A stretch of 64,000 nt of DNA from Candidatus Zixiibacteriota bacterium (GTDB taxonomy: Bacteria > RBG-13-66-14 > B26-G2 > WVWN01). Where the stretch lies: positions 1 to 64,000 of the forward strand of contig JAUWLW010000007.1 of NCBI GenBank assembly GCA_030613505.1. The letters are read 5' to 3'. The position numbers and the translations under genes are program-made. The first letter of the stretch is position 1. Each line of letters begins with the position of its first letter. The notes beneath the pieces were generated by a model. It saw nothing but the letters and a program-made list of their open reading frames with translations. It was not told the DNA's origin and searched no databases. Shown here piece by piece: positions 50,524-58,980 of this stretch.

Positions 50524-51152
50524 TCGCATTAGAGACTTCTACTACTCGGGCCTCCGTAGCGTTCGTGGATGCTGCGTCGTCTTTCGAGGCGGCTCGCCGC
50601 ATAGACGCGAAAGGGCGTTTGTCGCGCGTTTTAATACCGGCCCTCCGAGAGTTGGGAAAGGAGGCGTGGCCGGTGGCGGAAGCGGATTTGATAGTGACGG
50701 CGAGCGGGCCCGGGTCGTTCACGGGCCTCAGGGTCGGCATGGCCGCGGCCAAGGGTTTGGCGTTCGTCACCGGTTTGCCGCTCGTAGCCGTGTCCTCGCT
50801 CGCCGCCGTCGCGGCGGCGGCCCGCGACGACGGCGTCGTGGTAACGGCGTTGGACGCCCGGGGCGGTTATTATTTCTACGCCGCTTACGACAACACGGGT
50901 TCTTATCCGGAGGAAATCCTGGCCGCCGATATTGGAGACGAGGCTGCCTTAGCGAGTTTGCCGTACGACGTGTACGCCGGCCCGGTGACGCCGCCGGCCT
51001 GGCTCAGACCGGGCCGGCCGGCGGGCCGCTGGCTCGAGGTATGGCCCGACGCCGCGGTATTAGGTCGGTTGGGCGCTCGGGCGTTCGACCGCCGTGGCCC
51101 CGACGACGTAGCGACGCTTCGGCCTTATTACCTTAAAAGAGGGCAAGTGTGA
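50514..51152 (+). CDS. tsaB: tRNA threonylcarbamoyladenosine biosynthesis protein TsaB
   Basis: Scaffold partner of TsaD in t6A synthesis, an ASKHA-fold pseudo-kinase. The 212 residues from TTG 50514 start VVALETSTTRASVA and contain the family motif ASGPGSFTGLRVGMAAAKGLA, with VSSLAAVAAAA and the tail YLKRGQV. Upstream codons overlap tsaE, so the longer frame is not used. It overlaps the rimI GTG by four bases. TsaD and TsaC are not in the window. Confidence 0.92.
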   Translation: MRVVALETSTTRASVAFVDAASSFEAARRIDAKGRLSRVLIPALRELGKEAWPVAEADLIVTASGPGSFTGLRVGMAAAKGLAFVTGLPLVAVSSLAAVAAAARDDGVVVTALDARGGYYFYAAYDNTGSYPEEILAADIGDEAALASLPYDVYAGPVTPPAWLRPGRPAGRWLEVWPDAAVLGRLGARAFDRRGPDDVATLRPYYLKRGQV

Positions 51153-51619
51153 AAGTTACGTTAAGGTCCGCGGAACCGGGTGACGTGCCGGCGATAAGCA
51201 CCATCGAAAAGACGGCGTTTCCTTGTCCCTGGCCCGAGCGCGCCCTCTACGGCGAAATCGAAAACGACTTGGCTACGTTCAAAGTCTTATCGCTCGAGGG
51301 AAAGGTGATAGGCTACTACGACTTGTGGATATGCGCCGACGAGGCCCATCTACTAAACGTTGCCGTCGCGCCGCGGGCGCGGCGCCGAGGATACGGTACG
51401 GTATTAGTAAAGGACGCGATCGGCGAAGCTGAAAGCCGCGGCTGCCGCCGGATCGTTTTGGAGGTACGACCCGGCAACTGCGCTGCGATTTGCCTCTACG
51501 GAGAATTTGGTTTCAAAACCGTAGCGCGCTGGCCGCGTTATTACGCGAACGGCGAAGACGCCGACGTTATGTTAAAAGACCTTGGGGCCGCCCCCAATAC
51601 GTCGAAAGGCGCCCGCTGA
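51149..51619 (+). CDS. rimI: Ribosomal protein alanine N-acetyltransferase RimI-like
   Basis: A 156-residue GNAT acetyltransferase. The acetyl-CoA loop is VAVAPRARRRGYGTVLV, followed by LEVRPGNCAAICLYGEFGF, the C-terminal motif typical of RimI. It would acetylate ribosomal protein S18 or a related N-terminus. GTG start coupled to tsaB. The tsaE-tsaB-rimI order is widespread. It ends 31 bases before the convergent queE gene. Confidence 0.92.
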   Translation: MKVTLRSAEPGDVPAISTIEKTAFPCPWPERALYGEIENDLATFKVLSLEGKVIGYYDLWICADEAHLLNVAVAPRARRRGYGTVLVKDAIGEAESRGCRRIVLEVRPGNCAAICLYGEFGFKTVARWPRYYANGEDADVMLKDLGAAPNTSKGAR

Positions 51620-51650
51620 CCGGCCTCTTTATTAAATTACCGGTTTGGAT

Positions 51651-52379
51651 TTACCTCAATCTCAGAACGCGGTGAACCTGCGGTATAAGCCGCACGTCCG
51701 GGAGGATCGTCGTGAGTTGGGTAGTGAGGACAAGTAGCCGCTCCGCTTCGCCGGGAGGAGGAGGTTTTTCGTCGTAACGCGGTTGGACGATGAAGGGAAT
51801 ATGGCCCCCCACGTCCGCGACGAGGCGGGCCGCTTCCATAACTTCTCTCTCTCCGGTGTCCGGGCCCACGACGACCTTAACGTAGCAAGTTTTTTGCATG
51901 GCGATCGTGAGGAAGTTTTTAGTTGCGTTAACCGGCAAACGCCGTTCCGAGAACGACGGGAGCTTTACGTCTACGGCGACGACGTCGATCCTCGGTATCA
52001 CCTCCGCCAACTCGCGGTGATGGTAACCCCGCGTTTCGAGTAAAACGTGTTTACCCGTTTCGGAAAGACGGGTCAGGAGGAGGGACAAAAAACCGGGTTG
52101 CTCCAGCGGCTCGCCACCCGTGATCGCGAGGAACGGGAGACCTCGCAGGAGGGGCGTCGCGTGTGCCGTTAGGTCGACGACCTTCACCGGGTTGGCAACG
52201 ACTTTGGCGGTGGGGCCGTGAATGGGGAATTGCGACATTTGCGTCCGCGCGCGGGGCGTATCGCAACGCTCGCATGCCGCCTGGCACCCGCCGAACCGAA
52301 TGAACAACATCGGCGTGCCGACCAGCGGCCCCTCGCCCTGGACGCTTATAAATACTTCGTCAATATACCCTTTCAGCAT
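51651..52379 (-). CDS. queE: 7-carboxy-7-deazaguanine synthase
   Basis: Radical SAM enzyme of the queuosine (preQ0) pathway that contracts 6-carboxytetrahydropterin. The 242 residues include the QGEGPLVG motif, the cluster CQAACERCDT (C-x3-C-x2-C), ITGGEPLEQPG, and a C-terminal region with LVADVGGHIPFIVQPRYDE. Its ATG lies inside the end of the DUF366 gene, seven bases overlapping, so the two are co-translated in a coaE-queD-queC-DUF366-queE run. Confidence 0.95.
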   Translation of the reverse strand: MLKGYIDEVFISVQGEGPLVGTPMLFIRFGGCQAACERCDTPRARTQMSQFPIHGPTAKVVANPVKVVDLTAHATPLLRGLPFLAITGGEPLEQPGFLSLLLTRLSETGKHVLLETRGYHHRELAEVIPRIDVVAVDVKLPSFSERRLPVNATKNFLTIAMQKTCYVKVVVGPDTGEREVMEAARLVADVGGHIPFIVQPRYDEKPPPPGEAERLLVLTTQLTTILPDVRLIPQVHRVLRLR

Positions 52380-52933
52380 ACGCCCCTGACTTTACCAAGC
52401 GCTTCGACGAAACGTTCCACTTCGTCAACATATCTGGACATCACGACCGCGGCCAGTTCCTCGGCGTCAACGCCCAGCCGTCCCAGGTCGGAGACCTCTA
52501 CCGGCGCGCCGGTACCGTCTACGTTGACGCCGAAGTGTATGATCGCCGACGTAGGCGACGACGTGGCTATGGAGACCGTCAACTTGCCGTCCCCCGCGTA
52601 AACGTCGTCCCCTTCGCGCCGAAGCGGCGCTTGCGGCGCCCGCCGCCGCACTTCCTCCAGGATGATGGCGGCCAACAGGCGTTGTCGCCATATGGCTTCC
52701 GCCAGCGCCAAGCCGAAGTGTTCGACGATGAAATGCAGCATCCGCGCGGCGACGATCTTCGCGCCGGCGTGCCGGTCCGCCAGGTCCACAAGGTTTTCCG
52801 TGGGAACGTCGCAGGGCCCGACGAAAGCGACGATGGCGTCGCCCGCGACGCCGAAGTTCTTCAACGCGAAATGGCCGTACAGCTCGGTATAGGGCCGTTC
52901 GGTACGTTCGAAATAAGTTTTTAGGGATACCAC
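52373..52933 (-). CDS. DUF366 protein within the queuosine operon
   Basis: A 186-residue protein (GTG start) with the DUF366 shape: ELYGHFALKNFGVAGDAIVAFVGPCDV, truncated here, then HAGAKIVAARMLHFIVEHF and SATSSPTSAIIHFGVNVD-like strands near residue 120-140. The family is found in archaea and bacteria and has no assigned reaction. It overlaps queE by seven bases and lies after queC, so it is likely to function in 7-deazaguanine metabolism. A missing step here is GTP cyclohydrolase I, which is not in the window; whether this protein supplies it is speculation. Confidence 0.82.
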   Translation of the reverse strand: MVSLKTYFERTERPYTELYGHFALKNFGVAGDAIVAFVGPCDVPTENLVDLADRHAGAKIVAARMLHFIVEHFGLALAEAIWRQRLLAAIILEEVRRRAPQAPLRREGDDVYAGDGKLTVSIATSSPTSAIIHFGVNVDGTGAPVEVSDLGRLGVDAEELAAVVMSRYVDEVERFVEALGKVRGVC

Positions 52934-52986
52934 GTTGCCATTTAAAATCGATAATCAAACCGTTTTAAAACCAATAGTTCTGTAAA

Positions 52987-53679
52987 TCATTTCTTTCGCA
53001 ACGGCCCGCCGAATATTTCCTCGCGCAGCTCGGGATAACCCGCCGCTTCCACCGCCGCCGCGGTACGCCGGCAGGAGGCGCAACGCCCACAAGGCCGCGG
53101 CCCCTCGCCGTAACACGGATATACGTACCTCAGCGGTACGCCCATACGAACCGCTCTTTTCACTATAGCAGCTTTTCCCAGCGAGCTCGTATACGACACG
53201 AGCTTGACCTTGCCGGCCGTAGAGTAGCCAAGCGCGCGGTTCGCGGCCTTCACGAACGCCGCCGAGTTATCGGGGAAGTAAGCCGCCTCGTCGGCGTTGA
53301 AGCCGGCTACCACTACGTGGGCGCCGAGAGCTTCGGCGAACGCCGCGCCAACGGCCACGAAGACGCCGTTCCTGTTCGGCACCCAAACCGCATCTACGTC
53401 CGAAAGGCGAGAGGGGAGGGGCGCGCCTACTTCGCCTAGTCGTCGCGGCAATAGGTCGCGAAACCACGGCAACGGAACGAGCCGCCGGTCGATGCCGTAA
53501 TAAGCGCATAGTTTCTTTGCCGCGCGGGCCTCTGCCCGGGCCGCCCGGTGGCCGTAGTCGAAGGTCAGCGCCAGTGCCGGCGCGCGGTAACGCCGGGCGA
53601 GCGCCAGGTTGAGGGCGGAATCGAGGCCTCCGGATAGCAGGACAACGGCGTTATAGGTCCGGGACGAACGACGCGGCAT
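52987..53679 (-). CDS. queC: 7-cyano-7-deazaguanine synthase
   Basis: ATP-dependent conversion of 7-carboxy- to 7-cyano-7-deazaguanine (preQ0). The 230 residues show the PP-loop VVLLSGGLDSALNLAL and the C-terminal zinc-site cysteines in CYGEGPRPCGRCASC. GFNADEAAYFPDNS is the substrate pocket. Overlaps queD by 29 bases and precedes DUF366 after a 53-base gap. Confidence 0.95.
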   Translation of the reverse strand: MPRRSSRTYNAVVLLSGGLDSALNLALARRYRAPALALTFDYGHRAARAEARAAKKLCAYYGIDRRLVPLPWFRDLLPRRLGEVGAPLPSRLSDVDAVWVPNRNGVFVAVGAAFAEALGAHVVVAGFNADEAAYFPDNSAAFVKAANRALGYSTAGKVKLVSYTSSLGKAAIVKRAVRMGVPLRYVYPCYGEGPRPCGRCASCRRTAAAVEAAGYPELREEIFGGPLRKK

Positions 53680-54028
53680 ATTTCGGCGACTCCTCGACCG
53701 TTACGCGGCGCAACGTCGCGCCCAGCGCTTTGACCTTCGGCGCCAATTTCTCATAAACGAAGGCCGCGACGTTTTCCGCGGTGGCGTTGCGGGCCGAAAA
53801 CGCGGGTAACTCGTTCAAATTCCGGTGGTCCAAAACTTCCAGCACGTCGCCAAGGTGCTTGCTTAATTCCTTGAAGTCTACGGCGATTCCTATTTCGTTC
53901 AAGGTGGCAGCTTCGGCGACGACGGTTACGGCGAAGTTATGGCCGTGCAGCCTTTCGCACGAGCCGTCATACCCGCGAACCGCGTGCGCGGCCGCGAACC
54001 GACCCTCGACCTTAACTAGATAAGCCAT
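53651..54028 (-). CDS. queD: 6-carboxytetrahydropterin synthase
   Basis: Converts dihydroneopterin triphosphate to 6-carboxytetrahydropterin in the queuosine pathway. The 125 residues have the three zinc-binding histidines (FAAAHAVRG and RLHGHNF), DFKELSKHLGDVLEVLDHRNLNEL, and TAENVAAFVYEKL, with TVEESP supplying the glutamate. Six bases separate it from coaE, and it overlaps queC by 29. Confidence 0.95.
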   Translation of the reverse strand: MAYLVKVEGRFAAAHAVRGYDGSCERLHGHNFAVTVVAEAATLNEIGIAVDFKELSKHLGDVLEVLDHRNLNELPAFSARNATAENVAAFVYEKLAPKVKALGATLRRVTVEESPKYAASFVPDL

Positions 54029-54034
54029 AACTTA

Positions 54035-54676
54035 TTAAATCTCCAAAGGTTTGGTTTCGAGCATCCTCCCGTGAGCCATTTCTAATAATAGCCCGTACAA
54101 AAGGTCCACCTTCTTTGCCAGTTCGGCTAAGGGCCCAGAGTTGTCGACTATAACGTCCGCCCGAGCACGCTTGCGTTGGTCGTCGAATTGGCGGGATTGG
54201 CGGGCGTGGAAATTTTCCTCGCCGTACTTGCTCCACGACCGTTGCTTGCGAACCTCCTCGGGAGCGTCCACCACGACGACGACGTCGACCGGCAACGCCG
54301 TACCCCATTCTACTATAAGAGCCGCGTCTATGACAACCACGTCGGCGTCTTCGTGGGCCGCCACCTCGCGCTTTATGCGTTCCCACAACGGCGGGTGGAC
54401 TACGGCATTCAGTCGCTCCGCCGCCTCCTCGGACGCGAACGCTGCTCTAGCTAAAGCGTTCCTGTCGACGTCGCCGCAAGCCATGAATATGGATGGTCCG
54501 AACGCTGCTCGTAGTTCTTTTTTTACGCGGCTCGACGTCGCCAAAACTTCCCGGCCCAAGGCGTCCGCGTCAATAATCGGAACCCCCTTCTTGGATAATA
54601 ACTCGGCGACGGTACTCTTCCCGGCGCCGATTAACCCCGTAAGACCTACTACCAGCGTTTTGGACGACGTAACCAC
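54035..54676 (-). CDS. coaE: Dephospho-CoA kinase
   Basis: Last step of coenzyme A synthesis. The 213 residues hold the P-loop GLIGAGKST, DADALGREVL and KVRKQRSWSKYGEENF-like lid region with RQSRQFDDQRKRARADVIVDN. GTG start; a TATAAT on the minus strand at 54696-54691 without a good -35 lies so close that the transcript would be almost leaderless. It heads the run into queD, which is an uncommon pairing. Confidence 0.93.
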   Translation of the reverse strand: MVTSSKTLVVGLTGLIGAGKSTVAELLSKKGVPIIDADALGREVLATSSRVKKELRAAFGPSIFMACGDVDRNALARAAFASEEAAERLNAVVHPPLWERIKREVAAHEDADVVVIDAALIVEWGTALPVDVVVVVDAPEEVRKQRSWSKYGEENFHARQSRQFDDQRKRARADVIVDNSGPLAELAKKVDLLYGLLLEMAHGRMLETKPLEI

Positions 54677-54756
54677 GTATAATTTCTAACATTATATAAA
54701 ACGAAACGCAAGTTTTTTCCTTGCTTTTATGGTAGTTACGTGATAATGTCCTTTAA

Positions 54757-55881
54757 GTGGAGAATAGTTTAGTCTGTTACGTTATTCGGAATTTAATAGT
54801 CGTTTTAGCCTTAGCTACGGCCGCCGCGCTGGCCGCCGACGAGATTCACCTACAAAAGGATCTCTTTTCCGAAATACGAGGGATACCGGAAGTTGAAAGA
54901 GCGATGTTTAAAGAGGTTAACCGGGTTAGGGAAGAGCAAGGGTTACCTCCCCTTACGCACGACGACGGTTTGACGGCCGCGGCGCGTCAGCACTCCGACG
55001 AGATGACACGGCTTTATTATTTTGCTCACGATTCGCCGACCCCCGGTTTAAAAAACGTTTTGGGCCGCGTCTACAGCGCCGGCCTTACGGATATATCGGT
55101 CGCGGAGAACCTGGCCTCCGAGAACAGCGTGCCCCCTTCCGCCGACGCGGAAGAGGTGGGCCGCAAACTCACCAAGCTATTCCTCGCGAGCGAATATCAT
55201 CGCGAAAACATCCTCGACCGCCGTTTCACGCATTCGGGTATCGGGTGCGTGGCCTCCGAAGAAGGGACGCTTTTCTGTACCCAGGTCTTCTCTAAACGCT
55301 CCATAAAATTTAAAAAGATAAAACTCAAAAAGGAAACTGCTAACGTCCTGAAAGTGACCTTAACGCTAAAAACAGACGATTTGGTCGGCGTATGGTTAGA
55401 CGAAGTTAATACCCGCATATTCGAACCCGAAAACGGTTCCGTAGCGGTCGACCTGTGGTTCCGCGTTGCCGGCGGCCCGCACAAAGTTGTCTTCGCGAGC
55501 CGACCTGCGGACGAATTCGGTACCATGAAAGGCTTCTTTATGGGCAAATTCGACCCGGCGAAACCGTTCGACTTCAGCGCCGGGATAACCGACGTTGACG
55601 TTACTTCGGAGAACCGAGAGCACGGAGAATCGACCATCTACGTCCTGGAGACCGAGGGGGAACTATTGACGAACGCCGAAGGCTTAAAAATAGCAGACGG
55701 CAACGTCCAAAACATTATTAAATTGAGGGGTAAAAAATTCAAAACGAAATACCCTATATTGGCCGGGTCCGGCTTGCACGAAATATATTTCGTAACGGGT
55801 AACGAAACGGCCCACGGCCTAAAAGTAGACGCCGACCGCCCGCTCGCCGAGGCTTTCCGTCAAACGGTACCGGGAGATTAA
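54757..55881 (+). CDS. CAP/SCP-domain secreted protein
   Basis: A 374-residue exported protein. A hydrophobic N-terminal segment (residues about 10-27) ends near ALA-ADE. The CAP domain (about 45-175) has EVNRVREEQGLPPLTHDDGL, AARQHSDEM, the conserved YYFAHDSP and SEYHRENILDRRFTHSGIG. The C-terminal ~190 residues are beta-rich and unassigned (VWLDEVNTRIFEPENGSVAVDLWF), perhaps Ig-like. Bacterial CAP proteins are extracytoplasmic and of unknown catalysis. The GTG start is uncertain, since GGAG is contained in the first codons themselves. Confidence 0.85.
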   Translation: MENSLVCYVIRNLIVVLALATAAALAADEIHLQKDLFSEIRGIPEVERAMFKEVNRVREEQGLPPLTHDDGLTAAARQHSDEMTRLYYFAHDSPTPGLKNVLGRVYSAGLTDISVAENLASENSVPPSADAEEVGRKLTKLFLASEYHRENILDRRFTHSGIGCVASEEGTLFCTQVFSKRSIKFKKIKLKKETANVLKVTLTLKTDDLVGVWLDEVNTRIFEPENGSVAVDLWFRVAGGPHKVVFASRPADEFGTMKGFFMGKFDPAKPFDFSAGITDVDVTSENREHGESTIYVLETEGELLTNAEGLKIADGNVQNIIKLRGKKFKTKYPILAGSGLHEIYFVTGNETAHGLKVDADRPLAEAFRQTVPGD

Positions 55882-55888
55882 CGTTATT

Positions 55889-56836
55889 ATGAAGGTAGTT
55901 ACGGCCGCCGAACGTACGAGCGAAGTGCTCGCCCAGATAGCGGACTTAAAAAAAGCTAAGAACGCGGCCTTCCTGGTGCACAATTACCAGATCGCCGAAG
56001 TCCAAGACATAGGGGATTTCGTCGGCGATTCCTTGGGGTTGGCTCAGGTCGCGGCCCAAACCGACGCCGACGTCATCGTCTTATGCGGCGTTAGGTTTAT
56101 GGCCGAGACAGCGAAGTTACTCAATCCGGAAAAGGCGATACTCTTACCGGAACAAGATGCAAATTGCCCTATGGCGCAGATGGTCCGCCCTGGAGACGTT
56201 TTGGCGCTCAAAGAGAAACACCCCGGCGCGGTCGTCGTATCGTACGTAAACACGACCGCGGCGACGAAAGCCGTGACCGACGTTTGTTGCACATCGGCCA
56301 ACGCCGTAAAAGTCGTTTCTTCCATCCCGGAGGACCGCGAGATAATATTTACCCCCGACCAACACCTGGGCGCGTTTGTGCGCAAAATGACCGGGCGCGA
56401 CTTGATTATTTGGCCGGGGTGTTGCCCCACCCACGCCCGCGTTACCGCGGAGATGGTCCTGGAGGTCAAGGGTGAACACCCGGGCGCCGAAGTCGTGGTA
56501 CACCCGGAATGCCGTATGGAGGTAATCGAGCTCGCGGACGCCGTGCGTTCCACGAGCGGTATGCTCAAGTACTGCGCAGAGTCGGCTGCCTCCGACTTCT
56601 TAATAGGTACCGAGAAGGGGATGCTGTACCCGTTGAAGAAACGCTGCCCCGGGAAAAAATTCTGGCCCGTGGCCGAGGAGATGGTCTGCCCGAACATGAA
56701 GCTGACCAATCTCGAAAGCGTCCGTGCCGCGCTCGAGGATATGCAATACGAGATAACGGTGCCGCCGGATATCGCCGAACCCGCCCGACGGGCGATAGAC
56801 CGCATGTTGGAGATAGGGCGGGAAAGCGGGAACTGA
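55889..56836 (+). CDS. nadA: Quinolinate synthase
   Basis: [4Fe-4S] enzyme condensing iminoaspartate with dihydroxyacetone phosphate to quinolinate in NAD synthesis. The 315 residues carry the three cluster cysteines in VLCGVRFMAETAK, WPGCCPTHARV and MVCPNMKLTNLESV, plus VHNYQIAEVQDIGDFVGDSLGLA and VHPECRMEV. It is followed by nadC in the same unit; nadB is absent from the window. Confidence 0.96.
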   Translation: MKVVTAAERTSEVLAQIADLKKAKNAAFLVHNYQIAEVQDIGDFVGDSLGLAQVAAQTDADVIVLCGVRFMAETAKLLNPEKAILLPEQDANCPMAQMVRPGDVLALKEKHPGAVVVSYVNTTAATKAVTDVCCTSANAVKVVSSIPEDREIIFTPDQHLGAFVRKMTGRDLIIWPGCCPTHARVTAEMVLEVKGEHPGAEVVVHPECRMEVIELADAVRSTSGMLKYCAESAASDFLIGTEKGMLYPLKKRCPGKKFWPVAEEMVCPNMKLTNLESVRAALEDMQYEITVPPDIAEPARRAIDRMLEIGRESGN

Positions 56837-56848
56837 GGAACGTTGGCC

Positions 56849-57685
56849 GTGCCGGCCGATTCGGATTGGGATGACGTCATATCTCGGGCTCTCCAAGAGG
56901 ACGTGGGCACAGGAGATCTGACGACTACTTTGCTCGGCGTCGGCGACGTACAGGCGCGAGCCGCGGTCGTCGCCCGCGACGACGGCGTCCTTTTCGGGAT
57001 GGAAGTTGCGCACCGCGTCTTTCGTGCGTTAGACCGCCGGGTAATATTCAGAACCGTGGTAGAGGACGGTCGTAAATTTTCCGCGGGCCGGGCCGTGGCG
57101 AGGTTACAGGGGCCGGCCGGGCCGATATTGGCCGGCGAAAGGGTGGCGCTAAACTTTATACAACGGCTCTCGGGCATCGCGACGTTGACGGCGGCGTTCG
57201 TCGCGCGCGCCGATAACGTAACGGTGACGATACTAGATACGCGGAAGACGACGCCTGGCCTACGTTCGCTCGAGAAGGCCGCAGTACGGGCGGGAGGCGG
57301 CGAAAACCACCGCCTCGGCCTTTACGACGGCATCATGGTGAAGGACAGCCACAAATGGTTATGCGGCGGCGTTGCGGAAGCGGTTAAAAAAGCGCAAGAG
57401 AAACGCGGCCGCGGTATGCCGATTTATGTCGAGGTTGAAACCGCCGCGGAGGCGGAAGAGGCTGCAGCGGCTGGAGCCGACGTTATTATGCTCGATAACT
57501 TCGACCCCGACGCCGCGAGCGATGCATGCATCGCTATTGAAGGCCGCGCCGTCGTAGAGGTCTCGGGCGGCGTCACGTTGTCGAACGTAGCGGCGTACGC
57601 CCGCACGGGCGCGACACGCATATCCGTGGGCGCCCTGACCCATTCTGCGCCGGCGCTCGATTTCTCCTTGGAAGTGGAGATTTAA
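56849..57685 (+). CDS. nadC: Nicotinate-nucleotide pyrophosphorylase (carboxylating)
   Basis: Converts quinolinate and PRPP to nicotinate mononucleotide. The ~278 residues contain EDVGTGDLTT, LNFIQRLSGIAT, DTRKTTPGLRSLEKAAVRAGGGENHR, MVKDSHK and VEVSGGVT, all family motifs. GTG 56849 is nine bases after GAGGA; TTG 56843 is only three bases after it and so less likely. It directly follows nadA. Confidence 0.95.
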   Translation: MPADSDWDDVISRALQEDVGTGDLTTTLLGVGDVQARAAVVARDDGVLFGMEVAHRVFRALDRRVIFRTVVEDGRKFSAGRAVARLQGPAGPILAGERVALNFIQRLSGIATLTAAFVARADNVTVTILDTRKTTPGLRSLEKAAVRAGGGENHRLGLYDGIMVKDSHKWLCGGVAEAVKKAQEKRGRGMPIYVEVETAAEAEEAAAAGADVIMLDNFDPDAASDACIAIEGRAVVEVSGGVTLSNVAAYARTGATRISVGALTHSAPALDFSLEVEI

Positions 57686-57703
57686 GCCGCCGGGGGTAAC
57701 GTC

Positions 57704-58057
57704 ATGGTTGAAGATTTTCTAAGCGACCGCCACAAGATATTTTACTCCATCGGCGAGGTCTCGGCGCTCACCGGCCTTAAAAGTCATATCCTCCGGTACT
57801 GGGAATCGGAGTTCCCGACGCTGAAGCCAGAGAAAAGGTCCAACGGCCGGCGCGCGTATCGCAAGGCCGATATCCTGTTGATATTAGCCATAAAGAAATT
57901 GTTGTACAAAGAAGGCTACACCATCGCCGGAGCCCGCAAGAAACTCGCCGCCGCGCGCCGGCGGCCGAGCCAGGACAAGGATATGCTCGCCCAGCTCCGC
58001 GACGACCTCGAAAACTTGTTGGGCGTTCTCCGCGCCGAGAAGCGAAAGAAGCGGTAA
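57704..58057 (+). CDS. MerR-family DNA-binding regulator
   Basis: A 117-residue MerR-type protein: winged helix with YSIGEVSALTGLKSHILRYWESEFPTLKP and SNGRRAYRKADILLI, cut at motif boundaries, then a coiled helix (KKLLYKEGYTIAGARKKLAAARRR) for dimerisation. The short tail has no effector-binding domain, as in HspR-like or small MerR regulators. GGGGGTAAC upstream of ATG. Adjacent to nadC by 18 bases and to the tRNA-Pro promoter; targets unknown. Confidence 0.9.
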   Translation: MVEDFLSDRHKIFYSIGEVSALTGLKSHILRYWESEFPTLKPEKRSNGRRAYRKADILLILAIKKLLYKEGYTIAGARKKLAAARRRPSQDKDMLAQLRDDLENLLGVLRAEKRKKR

Positions 58058-58080
58058 CCGCTCGGGGGGCGGGAAGCAAC

Positions 58081-58109
58081 TTGCATTTAAAGAGCCTATT
58101 TATTATAAT
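58081..58109 (+). promoter_or_regulatory. Sigma-70 promoter of tRNA-Pro(CGG)
   Basis: TTGCAT (58081-58086), a 17-base spacer and perfect TATAAT (58104-58109), 35 bases before the tRNA. Confidence 0.75.
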
Positions 58110-58144
58110 AAACGGTCGCACGTCTACCGTGCGGCCGCGAATAT

Positions 58145-58218
<74 letters not shown>

Positions 58219-58225
58219 AAAATGT

Positions 58226-58256
58226 AAAGGAGACTCTCCAGGGAGCCTCCTTTTTT
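58226..58256 (+). terminator. Intrinsic terminator after tRNA-Pro(CGG)
   Basis: Stem AAAGGAG (58226-58232) with CTCCTTT (58247-58253), extended inside by CTC/GAG past one mismatch, then a run of six T residues (58251-58256). Confidence 0.9.
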
Positions 58257-58358
58257 ATGGTATACGCCAAAACGAACGACGTAAGGAAGTCCGGAAAATC
58301 GCCCTGGTCGCGCAAGGCCGTCGCCGAACGAAACGCCGCCGCGAGACGAATTTTTAGG

Positions 58359-58387
58359 TTGCCGCGCCGGCTCTTTTCATATATTAT
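58359..58387 (+). promoter_or_regulatory. Sigma-70 promoter of tRNA-Pro(GGG)
   Basis: TTGCCG (58359-58364), a 17-base spacer and TATTAT (58382-58387, five of six), 12 bases before the tRNA. The intervening 58257-58358 holds no gene. Confidence 0.7.
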
Positions 58388-58399
58388 ATTAATAGCCTT

Positions 58400-58473
58400 G
58401 GGGGCGTAGCGCAGTCCGGTAGCGCACCTGTATGGGGGGCAGGTGGTCGGAGGTTCAAATCCTCTCGCCCCCA
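58400..58473 (+). tRNA. tRNA-Pro (anticodon GGG)
   Basis: A 74-base cloverleaf, acceptor GGGGGCG with CGCCCCC and discriminator A, D-stem GCGC/GCGC, anticodon stem CCTGT/GCAGG with loop ATGGGGG (GGG then G37), T-arm GGAGG-TTCAAAT-CCTCT. It reads CCC and CCU. The D-arm differs from the upstream proline tRNA by a single base (AGTCCGGTA against AGTCGGGTA). Confidence 0.94.
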
Positions 58474-58521
58474 AATTACCGCCACCGCGGCCCGCCGGGA
58501 TCGCGCGTCGGCAATTTTTAT

Positions 58522-58974
58522 ATGTCAATACAAGTAAGCGTAATCGGCGACGCGGCCGCCGAGCCGGGGCTCGCCGAGACCGCCTACGAAGTCGGCCGTC
58601 GAGCCGCCGAACGCGGATGGGTCGTAATCACAGGCGGCCTGGGGGGTGCTATGGAAGCCGCGAGCAGGGGAGCCAAGGAAGCGGGGGGCACGACCGTAGG
58701 CATCCTTCCGACGTACGACGCCGCAGCCGCCAACGAATACGTCGAAATAATTATCCCCACCGGATTGGGCCACGCGCGGAACGCAATGGTCGTCGCCGCG
58801 GCCGCCGGCGTGATAGCCGTTGGGGGTCGATACGGTACGCTCTCCGAAATCGCGCTGGCCTTAAAACTCGGCAAACCAGTAGTAGGAATAAATACCTGGC
58901 CCGGCATAGAGGGGGTATGGCCGGCACCGGATGCCGAACGCGCGATAAATAAGCTCGCGTCGTTATTAGAGTAA
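58522..58974 (+). CDS. LOG/TIGR00725-family nucleotide-binding protein
   Basis: A 150-residue Rossmann-like protein: VSVIGDAAAEPGL, GWVVITGGLGGAMEAASRGA, TTVGILP, GLGHARNAMVVAAAAGVIAVGGRYGTLSEIALAL. This matches TIGR00725, relatives of lysine-decarboxylase-like LOG and DprA-type folds. The GGRYGTLSE loop is the likely phosphate-binding and catalytic motif. Some relatives release cytokinin-type bases; the substrate here is unknown. ATG 58522 is chosen because the frame upstream covers the tRNA. Confidence 0.88.
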   Translation: MSIQVSVIGDAAAEPGLAETAYEVGRRAAERGWVVITGGLGGAMEAASRGAKEAGGTTVGILPTYDAAAANEYVEIIIPTGLGHARNAMVVAAAAGVIAVGGRYGTLSEIALALKLGKPVVGINTWPGIEGVWPAPDAERAINKLASLLE

Positions 58975-58980
58975 ACGAAG

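Noticed and set aside
54677-54756. preQ1 riboswitch upstream of coaE-que genes
   Set aside because: The gap is short, shared with a divergent gene, and shows no preQ1 aptamer pattern; only a small GCAAG/CTTGC inverted repeat is seen.
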